DNA of 64,000 bases from Phlegmacium glaucopus (taxonomy: Eukaryota; Basidiomycota; Agaricomycetes; Agaricales; Cortinariaceae). The stretch is from positions 1,074,070 to 1,138,069 of the forward strand of contig MU130497.1 in NCBI GenBank assembly GCA_015039465.1, written 5' to 3'. This document shows positions 33,649 through 45,591 of the stretch, piece after piece (position 1 is the stretch's first letter; each line of letters starts with the position of its first letter). The notes below the pieces were generated by a model, which had not been told where the DNA came from, did no database searches, and worked only from the letters and a program-made list of their open reading frames with translations. A program made the translations under genes and the position numbers.

Positions 33649-34136
33649 GCGTGTGATGAAGATGGGTGAGGAAACAATTGAAGGAGTTCATAAAATGTTC
33701 TTGGTACAATCCTGTCTTGTCTCTTTGGTGTAAACCTATTCATTTTTAGAGTAGAATCTTGAAGGAAAGGTTTGCCTGTCACTCGACACATGGACATCAA
33801 GCAATAAATATGCTTTCTTAGCCATAGTTGCACACTATGTGACCAATGATGGGCAACTTGGTTTGTTTATTAATCTGTAACACAACAATATTCACTTTTT
33901 TGTTACAGAAGAGCTTCTCATTGACTTTCAAGAACTTATTGGGGAGCATTCAGGGGAGAATATGGCGGACACAGTTTGGGCAACACCAGAGCTATATGGC
34001 CTCACACGAAAGGAAAGTTCCTGTTGATCAAATAAAATCTTTACTTAGTTATCCACAGATCATTGCCATTGTGATGGATAACGCCAGCAACAACAGCACG
34101 TTAATGACATCACTCGAGAGGCGATGCCAAGAACGG

Positions 34137-35043
34137 TGATGTACCTGCGGTGGGATCAGACCGCAAGTAGTAACGTAGTTCGGAGGGGTTAATGTAGTTT
34201 TCCTCGATAGGGTTAACGAGAAGTTCGCGGTATTGAGATACGCAAAAAGAGTAGACTGCGAAGATAGCGAAGTTCGCGGATGACAACGCAGTATGTGAAT
34301 TAGGTTCAAGAATGAGACTTATTGACTTAGAACGTTGCTGCAAAGTTTATGGGATCAAAACTCTGGCCGTCTCTTGTTCGCCTTCCCTCCTACTTCCTAC
34401 AGATACTTAATACAAGAGTTGTAAACTAACCAGGTGCGGATATGCGAAACAGTAATGTAAAAATTGAGCTAATGCGAAATCACGTTAACCCAATAGTTTG
34501 GTAACGAAGACATAGGAGACGAAGTAAAAATAAACATGATGAGTAAGGAGGTCAGCTGCATGACCTCCTGTTTCGAAGTATATGATAAAATATATATATG
34601 GAAAAATGAAAGAAAGCAAGTGCAAAATAAACACGGACCATAATAAAACCAGTGCAGGGGATACCGGAGAGGTAAGATATGCTTATGCAAACCGTGAAAG
34701 ACCACGAGATTAGATAATGGCTGTGCGGAGGTAATGCTGCAAAAGGGCGAAATGGCTAAGTCCAATATTGATAGAGAAAGTGGAAACTGGTCTGAAGTAT
34801 GAAGTGCGAAGAGTGATGAGGGTGCTTTCGATAGTTGTAGGGGTTGTAGAATGGTTGTGCGATGTATGAGCGAGGAGTAGAAGGTAGTGCCGGACATACG
34901 GATGATAGCGCGAGAGTTACTGGTAACCGCGGCCGAGAGTGCGAGTGATAATGGTAACCGCGAGGTATTCCCGAGTATCTGCGAAGTTGTTAAGCCTCAA
35001 AAATAACCTGTTTACGAACCTAGAGGCTATATGGGTCCTATCA
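34137..35043. mobile_element. Probable solo LTR, 907 bp, TSD ACGG
   Basis: Starts TGATGTACCTGCGG and ends GGGTCCTATCA, so the ends TGAT/ATCA are inverted. It is flanked by ACGG (34133-34136 and 35044-35047). Removing it plus one ACGG restores the transposase frame (QER then GIPFSAQD). No coding frame is seen inside. No second LTR or internal region of the parent element is present in the window. Confidence 0.72.
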
Positions 35044-35983
35044 ACGGGGGATACCATTTTCAGCACAAGATGCTCCCATGTGCTGCATGCCTCATACTGT
35101 CCATTTAGCAGCTATTAAAGTATTTTTGCTTTTAGTCCTCAATTTTTATGATTGATTTATCTTCATCTCTAGCTTCTTGAAGGGGTTGGAGCTATATCAA
35201 AAGCTGAAGGTAAGAGGGTGGCTGCACACAGTGGGAACTATCAAGACAATGTCACAACCCCTCTCACACATGAACACGATGACGATGCAACAGCCAATGA
35301 TGAAATTGATGAAGATTCTGAGGCTGTTCAACCCATGGATCTTGATACCAATACTGAAGCTGCTAACAGTGTGCTACCTGCGATTGAAAGGGTATGATCT
35401 ATATTATATTTACTTATTGAACTGGCTGATTAGGTTTATTAGCTTCAGAAGATCGTCAAGGCTGTCCGCTCAAGCCCTCAACGTTGTCAAGCATGGGCTC
35501 ATGAGATCTAGTTCATCCAAGGAAGCAGGATTTCAGATAACTGTAGTGCCCCACTCATGCTGATTCTCAATGTGAGAACTTGATGGGCTTCTACCCATCA
35601 AATGCTCTGTGCGTTGTTATAATTATTCACAAATCACATGTTTCCAGCTCATGTACTGTAGGACAAGCACTTGATTATCGCAACACCATTGACTCCTTTG
35701 TTTTGAGAAACAAGGACCTGCATGCCTTTGAACTTAGTGAAGGCGACTGGGAGTCCATTATGCTGGTGACATCATGGCTCAAATCCTTTCGATCCATGAC
35801 AACAGAGATGTCAGCCACCAAAATTCCCATGCTTTCAACGACACATGCCATATTTTGAGGCCTACAGGATGACATCAAGAACATTCTCCGTAATCTTCCC
35901 AACTTGGTTTTTCCAGGAATTAAACTGGGTCTCATGGATGCACACTGCCAGCTTAGCGACTACTACTACCAGTATGATGCATC

Positions 35984-36579
35984 TAGTGTTTGAAGGTCCG
36001 GTTACGAGACCGGAAAAAGACTGTAACCAGACTGGACTGGACCGGAAAAAGACTGGACCAGTGGTCCGGTCTTTTGATTTTTGAGAAACAAAGACCAGAA
36101 AAAGACCGGTCTCGATTAACCGGTTTTTTGAGGTTTAAACCAGCAAAATGGTAGCCCTAATTTACCCCTTTTCAACGAGCCCAAGATCATAAAAGTCCAA
36201 TAAAAACTGGCTGAGAAATAAATAGATCTGTAAAATAGTCTAAAATATTCGCTAAAATAAGGCATTTTACTAGTATTACTGTAGAAAATCCAAATCCTAA
36301 CGGAAGTTAACGTTCTTGGGCTCGTTCGGAAGCTATTATTAAACTTAACAACCGTCTTTGATACAAAAATATATATTTGTCCGCAGAAGACCAGTTACAG
36401 ACTGATTAAGACCAGTTAGGACCAGGACCAGTCCTAGGACCGAAAAAAACCGATGTAAACCGGTCCTAAGCGGTCCAGTCCGGTCTTTTTCGGTCCTAGG
36501 ACCGAGGTGGACCAGTTACGGTCTCAGTTAAAGGCCCTGAGGGTCAAAAAACCGGACCGGACCGGACTTTTAAACACTA
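35984..36579. mobile_element. hAT MITE, 596 bp, CCGGTC-rich ends
   Basis: The ends TAGTGTTTGAAGGTCCGGT and ACCGGACTTTTAAACACTA are flanked by GATGCATC on both sides (35976-35983 and 36580-36587). Excision in silico joins YYQYDA to SPFYTC of the transposase. Both ends carry many GACCGG/CCGGTC copies. Confidence 0.92.
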
Positions 36580-36602
36580 GATGCATCACCTTTCTACACA
36601 TG

Positions 36603-36992
36603 CATCAGAAAAAAATAACCTTGGCCTGGCTGGCTCTGGCTGCCCTGGCCTGCCCTGGCCAGCCCTGAACATCTTTGGCTAGGTTTAAAAATCTGAAAAA
36701 ATGCTAACAAATCACAGAAATATTTATAGCACCCAATTCCAAAAAAATTAAACAATTACATAAGACAGATGCTGAGATATTAAAGATATTAAAATTATTA
36801 TTTTAATATCTTTAATATCTCAGCATCTGTCTTATGTAATTGTTTAATTTTTTTGGAATTGGGTGCTATAAATATTTCTGTGATTTGTTAGCATTTTTTC
36901 AGATTTTTAAACCTAGCCAAAGATGTTCAGGGCTGGCCAGGGCTGGCCAGGGCAGCCAGAGCCAGCCAGGCCAAGGTTATTTTTTTCTGATG
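36603..36992. repeat. Near-perfect 390 bp hairpin (foldback MITE)
   Basis: Two arms of about 193 bp are inverted copies around the 4-base loop TATT near 36798. Outer ends are CATCAGAAAAAAATAACC and its inverse. I found one mismatch between the arms, in the GGCCTGCCC block near 36647. A transcript would fold into one very long duplex. It inserted in the last remaining part of the hAT transposase. Confidence 0.92.
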
Positions 36993-37192
36993 AAGTCAAT
37001 TTATTTATTTATTTCTATACCGTCTACTGTACAATACTGTACAACGGCCGTCTACATACCCATCCCGTAGCTGTTAGGTGCTCTGGTTGTCATGATTGAC
37101 AGACGGTGGATGGTTAAGCCATACCTGTCCCTTGACCGTCAATTGTACAGCCATACCCGTCAGACGGTACAGTCCACAGCCCTAGTTTTTAA

Positions 37193-37290
37193 CAAACTCA
37201 ATGCTCATGAAGACACTATAAAAATACCAGTATAATTTCATTTGAAGGGACTTGTATATGCCATGCAGAGCGATGGCCCTCACCCACAAG
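37193..37290 (+). repeat. Left inverted-repeat arm, continued after the hAT insertion
   Basis: CAAACTCAATGCTCATGAAG to CCCACAAGTTTA, matching the reverse complement of 45592-45680. Together with 17557-17671 it forms one arm of about 200 bp. Confidence 0.85.
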
Positions 37291-39395
37291 TTTAGGTGTG
37301 AGGAATATGCTTTGGCTGACAGCAAATGCCTTTTGAACATGTCAGCTGATATCAATATATTTTTGGTGATAACTTCTGATGACTTGTGTGTTTGAGCTAG
37401 ACAGAGAAGGAGATATTTGAGTACATAATCAGACTAGGGATGCAGGCTGTTGCTTTGCACAGCAATACCAGTCTTACAGTTATTATATAGAATATTTATT
37501 ATTAATAATTATTTTACAAAATGCATTATATTTTGCTTATTATATTATACAAGCAATTAGCTGTTTCTGTTGTTGTCAGATAGAGAGAGCAAAGAAGTGA
37601 AAAACAAAAGATAAATCAATAAAGGATTAAAAAATGGAAACAGGAATGGAGAGGTATATTTGCTCCTACTGTTTACATAATTTACTGGTCTTAGTATCAG
37701 GTGATGTGACTCAGAGTTCATTGTAAAGGTGGGTTCCAGGGGTAAGGAGCCTTTTCAAAGGCCTCTGCTCCTAGTTGTTCACAGAGGTGGCTTTGCTGCC
37801 TCTGCCTCTATCTGTTTTCTTGTGTAGTAAGCTCCAGCCCTGGCATTTTTACCTTAGTTCTTCGTCAACCCTATTTTTTTTTGCGACCCACCCTCCTACT
37901 CCCTGTCCCTTTATCATTATTATACATGTTATGTACCCTACTGTGTAGCCTCTTGCTTGTTCACTTCATTAATTCAGGGTCCACTGATTATTTCAGCAGA
38001 CTGCTTGCTGCTATTTTTTATTGAGGTGTTCACTTAGGCTGTTTATACTTAGGTTATTGGCTTTTTCTGGTTTGCTTATTTGTGACTAACTATCATGATG
38101 GGAGCCATGAAGTAAACAATGATCAATAACTCATTTCCAGCAACATGTTGTTGTCATATATTTGTTTTGAAAAGGTTTTTGAGATAATTTATAATGTATT
38201 AATTTACTACCCATTACTTGTGCTTATCCATTTACCCAAAAACATCCCTGTGAAACCTCATAAAATTGAAGACAAGTCATTGTTGTTTGTTTTGGAAGCT
38301 AAAAGACAGGTTTCTGAGTTCAAAGGTGTTTCTTCCTTGGGTCCTATAGAGGCACTCTGGCCACACCAAAGTAAAGAGGTTGATACACATAAGAATGTTT
38401 TCTCAATAAATATATATATATAAATTATATGCAATATCAATATTTATCTTTCTAAATTATTGACCAATTTCATTGTTGGTGCTTAGAATTTTCTTTTTGA
38501 CTGAGAATATGATTCTGGTGATAATATTTGTATATCAAATTTACATTGTTTAAGGAACATAGTGAGACTTCAAACAAAGAAAAGGGATGGATATTATGAA
38601 CAAAAGGGACAAGCAAGTATAATGAGATATTGATGAAAATCAAACATATTAAAAATATAGGATAAGGAAACACAAAAACAAATAAAGTGAATATCCTAAA
38701 GATAATGAATTGAGCATTTAATGAAGATAGTTGAATATGATATATAGCATGCTTGTATAGCTATATACACTACATTACATAGGTTCAAAATTAAACAAGT
38801 GATGGGCCTACAATTAAACACAATAAGTCTCTGTATACATGCTAATGTGCATTTGACCTAACCTTTCTTGTTCAATCTTTCTGTGTATAACATCTTGCAG
38901 GCCCCAGGTGCTCACTACACCTCTTGCCATCATTTTTATTCATCTGAAAGGAATAAAGGACACCCCCAGTATCATTACCTATCACCATCTTCATCCATGA
39001 CTTCACAAGGGAATCTTGTACACATTAATTTTGACTTCAATTTGAAAATTCTGGAAACAATTGTTGGAATTATTTAGATATTGTGCTAATCACATCATAT
39101 TGTATCATTATGGTATCAGTGGATACTTGACCAATAGCATATACAACTTGTAGATAACTATCAGTAGCATAGCCATGATTGTATTAGTATAAGTATCTAA
39201 CCATTAAGGAGGGGACTCCTTATTGGTTTGCACCAATACTATTGTGTATCCCTGCCCTCGTCTAGATACCTAAGCTGTTGCTTTAGTACTCTGACAAGTC
39301 TAGTTCTGCAAATTGACATCCAAATTTCAACAACAATGTCAATATCTGTTGAATAGGATATTGGATAGATTTTAAAATGGTGATTTAAAGGAGTA

Positions 39396-40860
39396 TGTGT
39401 TAGGGCAACTGTGGTACTGACTTAGTCAGACTAGCAGGGGATCCAAAGTTAATTATATTATATATTACTAAGCATAGACAGCTCACCTATCAGGGGATCC
39501 AAAGAGGAAAGGATAAGATCCCTGCTAAGGTGAGGGCATATTTAAATACTAATACAGGGATCACAGAGTTGTGGAAAATAATAAAATAAAAAGGGGCACA
39601 ATATTAAAAATAGATGGAGGTAAATATGTTTGGGTTCAAGTGCTGATTTGGGTGCTGATTCAAGCCTGATTTGGCTGGTTAATGGGAATTTAATGAAATG
39701 ATGAAAAGGGAGTAAAAATGGAGTTGTGAAGGAAATTGAAGTAAAATATGATACAATATTGAGGTAAATGAAAGGTGAGTAGGTTCGGGTTTGGGTGCTG
39801 ATTTGGGTGTTGATTCAGTCCTGATTTGGGCAATTGGCAGGAACTTTAAAAAATGAAGAAAAGTGAAAATGAGTGAAAATGGAAGGGAGGTTTAACTTGT
39901 CTATGGGGTGGAATATACAGCTCTGAACTTGGGTTTTGGTTTTGGTTTTGGTTTTGGGATGGTTGTGTTTGGCCAGTCTGACAAAATACTGGGTATCCCC
40001 TGACAGTATGCATCTATAATCTGAAGATCAATTTTCTATACTGAAATTTTGTTAACCAACTGGTCTTGTTTTTTCATTTTTATAACAACACATTCAGATC
40101 CAAAAATGGGATATATATATATACCAAATAATGCTGGCTCAGTACCAGTTGAAGAGGTATAAATATTGAACCTATTTGAACCCAATTTTTTTTAATACAT
40201 TTAGCTTTTACTAGTCATTTTTTTAACCCAGTTTCAATAGATTTTGAATTACAGTGACTCCAATATTCTTAACCTTCTATCCTGCAGTGCTCTCTCAACT
40301 TTGAAGATTCAAAGGCAGCAGTTCAGGATTTTGCAGATATGTAAGTTATTATAATCCTTGCACAAACATATCTCAAACATATTTCACTAGAAAGTTGTTT
40401 AGTAAGATCCTATGCTTTTCACAAGCAGATTTCCAACCCTCATTCTGTTAGGGGACACCCAATTTCAACCCAAACCTCAACCGCAGAATCATATATTCCA
40501 CCTTTCCGACGACCTCCAACCTTCCGTCCAACTCCGATTCCGTCACCAGTTTACTCTGGAACCCTGTAACTCCGTTCCGACTCCAATCCTCCAGTTCGCT
40601 CCACCTTTTATTTCTATTTTTCACATCACGCCACTTCTTATTTAATTAATTAATTATTATCGTATCATTCCTTTATTTATTTTATATCTCCGTTATGTCC
40701 ATATTAGTACATAAATACCCCTTAGCCTAGCAGGGATCCCCATCCTTTCCTCTTTGGATCCCCTGCTAGGTGAGTTACTTGTAGATATCCCTTTGAAATA
40801 TTATTAACTTTGGATCCCCTGCTAGCTTGACTGAGTCAGCGTCGCAGTTGCCCTAACACA
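39396..40860. mobile_element. Non-coding inverted-repeat element, ~1.46 kb
   Basis: The left end TGTGTTAGGGCAACTG matches the inverse of CAGTTGCCCTAACACA at the right end. Inner inverted blocks share CTAGCAGGGGATCCAAAG, which occurs twice on each side. The interior has two imperfect ~170 bp units with GGTGCTGATTTGGGTG (near 39640 and 39795) and a GGTTTT run near 39935. The exact target duplication is ambiguous. Confidence 0.8.
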
Positions 40861-42451
40861 TTCACTCATGGGTTTGTGATGGATATTGGCCTCCATCTTG
40901 TTATTTACAACCATATTAAACTGGACCACATTCTTCAAGAATAACAAGAATTAGAAGCACATACAAACATTGTTGAATTCCAGCCCAGTAAAACTTTAAC
41001 CTTCATGTGGATACATCTTAGTGCACATCAAATGGGAGTTAACCAGTGCTGAAATCAGCTCAAACTATGAAACCAACTTCCAATCAACTCAACTCAGAAA
41101 TTACCTTGAAATCTACAGTATAAAATTTTTTGAAAACACTTTATTTCCTCTAGATGGAAATGGATACATGGACCTCCAACTAGGGGTGATGCACAAGGGG
41201 CATGGATGGTTTTCACCAATGTTAAAAAAGACAAGAATTTGATGGATACAGCCTAGAGACTTTATATCAGTGATTCTGTTTTGTTTTTTGTGGTATTACA
41301 TTCAAATTCTTGTCATGAAAACAAAGACCAACAACTGATTCCTGGCAAAATGTTGTTGTCTTTTGTTTGTATCCACAATGGAAAAGTGTTTAGAAAGCAG
41401 ACATAAACAAGATCAAATGACTTCTTTCTGGCAATAAGTTGTTGTCATTTGTTTATTTTGAAATTTTTGAAGTAAATATTCTTACCACAATGATATAGCT
41501 TTTTTTGTAAGGCTGTTTTGGAAATCAGATAAATAACATATGAGGATGACATTCAATATTAAGTGTGCTATTACTCCCTGCACATCAATTATTGATCTAC
41601 CATGGTGGGCCCATAGATTACTCATTCCTTCACCATTTTGAACAAATAAAATTGTAAAATGTAGAGAATGTTTAGATGTATATTTCCATGGGTCCAAACC
41701 CAGAAAATTTTATAGTTTACCCATGACAATCACCAGTGCATCTCTTGCTTCCACCTGTGCCCTGGGCTATTTTATTCACAACAGATGGGATTTAGGATTA
41801 TATTTTCAAAGATAAAATCATCTACTTGTATATGGCTTCCATTCTACAAGTTCAAAATTTTAATTACTGGCCCCTAACCATGTTAAAGTACACATTTTGA
41901 GGGTCTATCTTGACATAGGGGGCACTAATGAGAATTTTGGACTTGTAGATCAATTGGAATTTAAATGTTAAGAAAAATCCTCCTGCAAATCATGCTCATA
42001 GGTGTTGTGGTTGAAGAGATAATGTCCAATCTCTTTGGAGCCCCATATTTAGCAGGCAATTAACTTATTAAGATTCATTTCGCATTTTTGGGTTAAATAT
42101 AATGTTTTCCTGCAAGGAATATTTTAGGCATGTATAATTACTTCTTATTATTGTTAAATACAACATAATTTTTTTGGTATCTCAGAGGTGTGGAGATCAC
42201 AAATGCAAGAAATTGGCTGTGTCACACCGTGACACCACATGTGACTGAGTGTCACACATTCTGAGTTCTCAGTATTGAGAACTCATACTGAGGATGTGTC
42301 AATGCACTAAGACTTAGAGAGAGGGGTATCACCAGAAACCAAGTGTAATATCAAGGTGTCATTTGTAAACAACACCTGCTACCCTATATACAATACAGAT
42401 GGACCCAGGTAACTACCCTGGGTCCAGGCAACAACAACTAATACAATAGAA

Positions 42452-43247
42452 TAGGGATGCCGAAGTTCAGTCCTGAACCAGTCCAGAGAACCAGAACCAA
42501 CCGAACCGAACCAAGTATTGGTTTGGTTCTGGTTCTGGTTCGGCCTCAGCCATCTGGTTCTGGTTCTGGTTCTTGATTGGCCAGAAATCTGAGAACCAGT
42601 TCTGAACTGGTTCGAACCATTCTGAACCACTATATCCCAAGGCAAACATTTAAGTAATATATTTACTTATTTGCATTATTTTACAGGTTAAATGGCACAA
42701 TGTACCTGTACCTGTAATGAAAATATTTATTCAAGTCACCAACACAATATATTTCCAATCAGAAGTGCATCATTTTTTGGTCTGGCATAGTACATAATCA
42801 ATAATATGTCTCATTTACTTTATAACTTCAGGTTTTATTAATATTAATATACTCCTATTGCAAGAATCCAATTCAAGGTTGTCACTAGTTGGCAGTATTT
42901 TTTTCTTTTCATGTTTACTTTTAGTGATGTCATAGTTATAACACCAATACTACAAACTTCTGGCCTCAAATTTCAAGATATATTTATTTCTAAGAAATAA
43001 GATGTAATTTTAGAAAATCAAATTTAAAATGAGAATTTCTTGTCTAATTGGTGATATCCTAACAAAAATCTATTTTTAACTGGTTCTTATGGTTCAAACT
43101 GGTTCTGAACCAGAACCGAACCAAGAGAACCGGTTCTGTTGGTTCGGTTCTGGTTCTGGTCCTGGTTCTGGTTTTCCTAAGTGGTTCTGGTTCTGGTTCT
43201 GAGAAAATGGGTCCTGAACTGAACTGAACTGAACTTCAGCATCCCTA
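42452..43247. mobile_element. hAT MITE, 796 bp, GGTTCT-rich ends
   Basis: The ends TAGGGATGCCGAAGTTCAGT and GAACTTCAGCATCCCTA are flanked by CAATAGAA on both sides (42444-42451 and 43248-43255). Dense GGTTCTGGTTC/GAACCAGAACC motifs occur within 200 bp of each end. Non-coding. Confidence 0.92.
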
Positions 43248-43520
43248 CAATAGAAATAGATCAAACATTTGTAAGAACATTTGATAACTATCTACCCAGG
43301 TACGCACATATAACTACTAAGCCACGTTCGTTGTAACTACTAATAACTGTTTGTATGACTAAAGGGAAGGGTGGGATGGAGTATGTAAGCATATGTACTA
43401 TGCTATGTAGTATCCTCTAACAAACCCCATATTATCATTGTCTTTGTAGTATAGTAAATTATTGTTGTTGTTATAGTATAGTAAAAAAAGTGTTTGAACA
43501 TGGACCACAATTCCAATTGC

Positions 43521-43745
43521 ATGGCAGCCAAAGCCCCTCACATAAGAGCCAGGCACAACACTTGTCTTGCATGAACAAGTATTGCTTGCCAGCAAACTAG
43601 AATCTGGCTGTGAAATGAAAGAAAGTTACAGTTGAAATCAATTTAGCTATGCACCCAAGCCCCTTGCAAGAGGGCCAGGCACAACATCTGCTTGCATGAA
43701 CAGGAGTTGCTTGCCAGCAAACTAAGATCCAGCCATTGAAAGAAG
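43521..43745. repeat. Imperfect tandem duplication, ~100 bp units
   Basis: GAGCCAGGCACAACAC...CTTGCCAGCAAACTAGAATC (about 43545-43605) recurs as GGGCCAGGCACAACAT...CTTGCCAGCAAACTAAGATC (about 43672-43732). No coding frame. Confidence 0.75.
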
Positions 43746-43861
43746 GTGGTGGTTTGTAATCAGAAATGTTAGGATGTATTAAAATGGTTAGCACCATGTG
43801 TCAAAACTAACTCAAAATGGAAGATGTTGTGATGACAACATTCCCACCCTGTGAAAATTAC

Positions 43862-43945
43862 CATAAAAGTGCCCTTGAAACTGTCAAAAAGGAAGTCCCC
43901 TATAAGAATGAGACTTACTAATGTAAGACTTGTAAATAGTATATC
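43862..43945 (+). repeat. Dispersed repeat, partner at 47471-47550
   Basis: The text CATAAAAGTGCCCTTGAAAC to ACTTACTAATGTAAG matches CATAAAAGCACCCTCGAAAC to ACTTACTAACGTAAG upstream of SSU1. Most differences are C in the 47 kb copy and T in this copy. Confidence 0.75.
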
Positions 43946-44967
43946 TAGATTGAGGTATGTAACTTGTCATCAGGCTGACCAGCTATGATCTAGGACTGGA
44001 ACCCCTGCCAAATTTCAAGCACAGGCTGCACAGTATTCAGATTTCCATGCCAAAAAAAGGGTAAATAGATATATTTTGAGCTACTATATAACCACAGGTA
44101 CTAAACCAGGCAGCCAACACCATAAAGGACACGAGGGACCTTGAGGTGCCTAGCCAACACTTGCAAGGGCTGCATATTTATTTGCATGCCAGATTTGATG
44201 ACAAATTTGGAATGATAGTATGCTTCAACCTAGAATCATATGAGATATTGGATTAATATAAAGTAGAATTATACATACACTTTGGGTAATCTTTCTTAAG
44301 CAGTCTTGTGTTGCAATATTTCGCAGCTAGAGCAATGAAATAGTGAGTCTCAACTTTTGGTAAAAGTTGAGACTTGCTACAGTAAAACTCGTGACTAATG
44401 AATGTGACCGTAAATGTGACACAAAATAAAAGAAACGATAAGATGTAAGATATAAGATAATAAGAGATTAAAAGAATGAATCAACGAGTCGAAACTCGTA
44501 TACCTCAACATCTTGCAACTTGATCTTTGCAGAAGTCAACTACCTTGGTGGTAAGATAGTCATTTGTTCATCAGCAATCATTTGTTGTTCATCACCATTT
44601 ATTACTTATCACCATTTGTTACCATTTATTCATTGTTTATTACTATTTGTTCATCATTTTTTATTCATTGTTCATTTGTTGCTGTTTGTTCATCACATGG
44701 TTGTTTGTCTGTTGAAGTTTACATTAGGATTTGAATTAATTTAAAAAAATACCCCATCATTGTCATCCCTGTTGTTGTAGAACGCAAAAGTCATTGAAAA
44801 TTAGCAATAAACTAAAAACATACCTGGGGCTTCTTTGTGAGATTTGGTAGAGGTGTCTGCATCAGGAAAAAGGGTTTTAGTCTCAAGCGACCTCAGGTAA
44901 TGTGTTAGTGTCACATAATTACTCAGGATGCTTCAGGACACCTCAGGGCATCCTAGGACAGCTCAGG

Positions 44968-45468
44968 CAAGGGGGCACTGGGAATCAAACCCAGAACCTG
45001 GGGTTGGGGGAGGGGGGTGGGCTGCCAGAGGCTTAGAAAAAAATTGTTTTTGGGGGTCAAACTTTGAAAATTTGCATATAAGTACTTGCTCATGGTGTAG
45101 CACACAATAATACAGTCCCTGGACAGATCTATGGATTAGTTGTTCCCCATTTAGGTCAGCTGGGCCAAGTTTTTTGACTACTGATGGTCCAGTGAAAGGC
45201 AAGTTAAGACTTCAAAATAACTTAGACCATGTACTGCTCACATATTTACTGTTTACTACATCCTCAAAGATGGTTAATTCTAGTTATCTAAAGTGTTGCG
45301 ACTTAGGCGGCTCAAGTTCTAGGTCAGAAGTGAGCGGAGCACGAAAATGTGGGAAAAACATACCATATTTGGATGAAAACATACCCGATATGGGTTGGGG
45401 AGGGGTTGGGGAGGCCTTAGAGAAAAAAATTGACCCCGTGTAGTTTTTTGAATCTTGGTGCCCCCTTG
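44968..45468. mobile_element. MITE, 501 bp, CAAGGGGG ends, 8 bp TSD
   Basis: The ends CAAGGGGGCACTGGG and TTGGTGCCCCCTTG are flanked by AGCTCAGG on both sides (44960-44967 and 45469-45476). It belongs to the same family as 8656-9053. The text GGTTTGATTCCCAG on its minus strand looks like a tRNA T-arm or B box. Confidence 0.88.
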
Positions 45469-45591
45469 AGCTCAGGTGACTGTAGGTAAAATGTTAGTAT
45501 CACATTATTACCCAGGACACCTCAGAACATACTAAGAATCTACAATATATTTATCTTCATTGCATACAACAATAAACTTGTGGGTGGGGGC

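Larger units (their letters stand above)
31317..36602 (+). pseudogene. hAT transposase, broken by three insertions and lacking its C-terminus
   Basis: Would cut and paste the hAT element. Blocks in order: 31458-31790 with the BED finger (HYHCLHGAHKIC); 31860-32290 (DCDEPPTPDEIDIASGKREL, a short intron near 32070-32122, then GPWDQEKFEQLLTEW); after the repeat, 33657-34136 with KMGEETIEGVHKMF, then LSLDTWTSSNKYAFLAIVAH (first catalytic Asp) and IVMDNASNNSTLM (second Asp). After the solo LTR, 35048-35983 holds CMPHTVHLAAIK, LDYRNTIDSFVLRNKDLHAF and SATKIPMLSTTHAIF. After the MITE only SPFYTC remains. The C-terminal dimerisation region typical of hAT proteins is absent, so the element cannot move itself. 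The frame also carries stops near 34020 and frame changes around 35560-35660. Confidence 0.85.
17672..37184. mobile_element. Composite 19.5 kb hAT-type insertion
   Basis: Begins TAGGGCTG (17672) and ends CAGCCCTA (37184). It is flanked by GTCTTTAA (17664-17671) and GTTTTTAA (37185-37192), an 8 bp hAT-type target duplication with one C/T change. The uninterrupted target is present at about 45670 on the other strand. Both ends carry ACGGTAC/GTACCGT-like subterminal motifs. Inside are remains of a hAT transposase and several later insertions. Without those insertions the element would be about 6 kb. Confidence 0.8.
37291..45591. other. AT-rich interior of the outer inverted-repeat element
   Basis: About 8.3 kb without an intact gene. 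It contains three defined MITE-like insertions (39396-40860, 42452-43247, 44968-45468) and short repeats. A motif TGTTGTTGTCAT/TTTGTTT recurs near 38148, 41350 and 41432. Weak coding-like stretches (38880-39075, 41140-41240) have no recognised family. A CTCAACTTTTGGTAAAAGTTGAG hairpin-like block lies near 44346. Confidence 0.45.

Noticed and set aside
37021..37184. Independent MITE ending CAGCCCTA
   Set aside because: Has only one end; the partner end and matching duplication lie at 17672, so it is the right end of the large hAT element.
42379..42649. Gln/Asn/Thr-rich minus-strand frames near 42.5 kb
   Set aside because: Produced by the GGTTCT repeats at the end of a MITE.
44975..45040. tRNA-like T-arm GGTTTGATTCCCAG on the minus strand
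   Set aside because: Only the T-arm pairs; it lies at the end of a MITE with a clear 8 bp duplication, so no functional tRNA is called.
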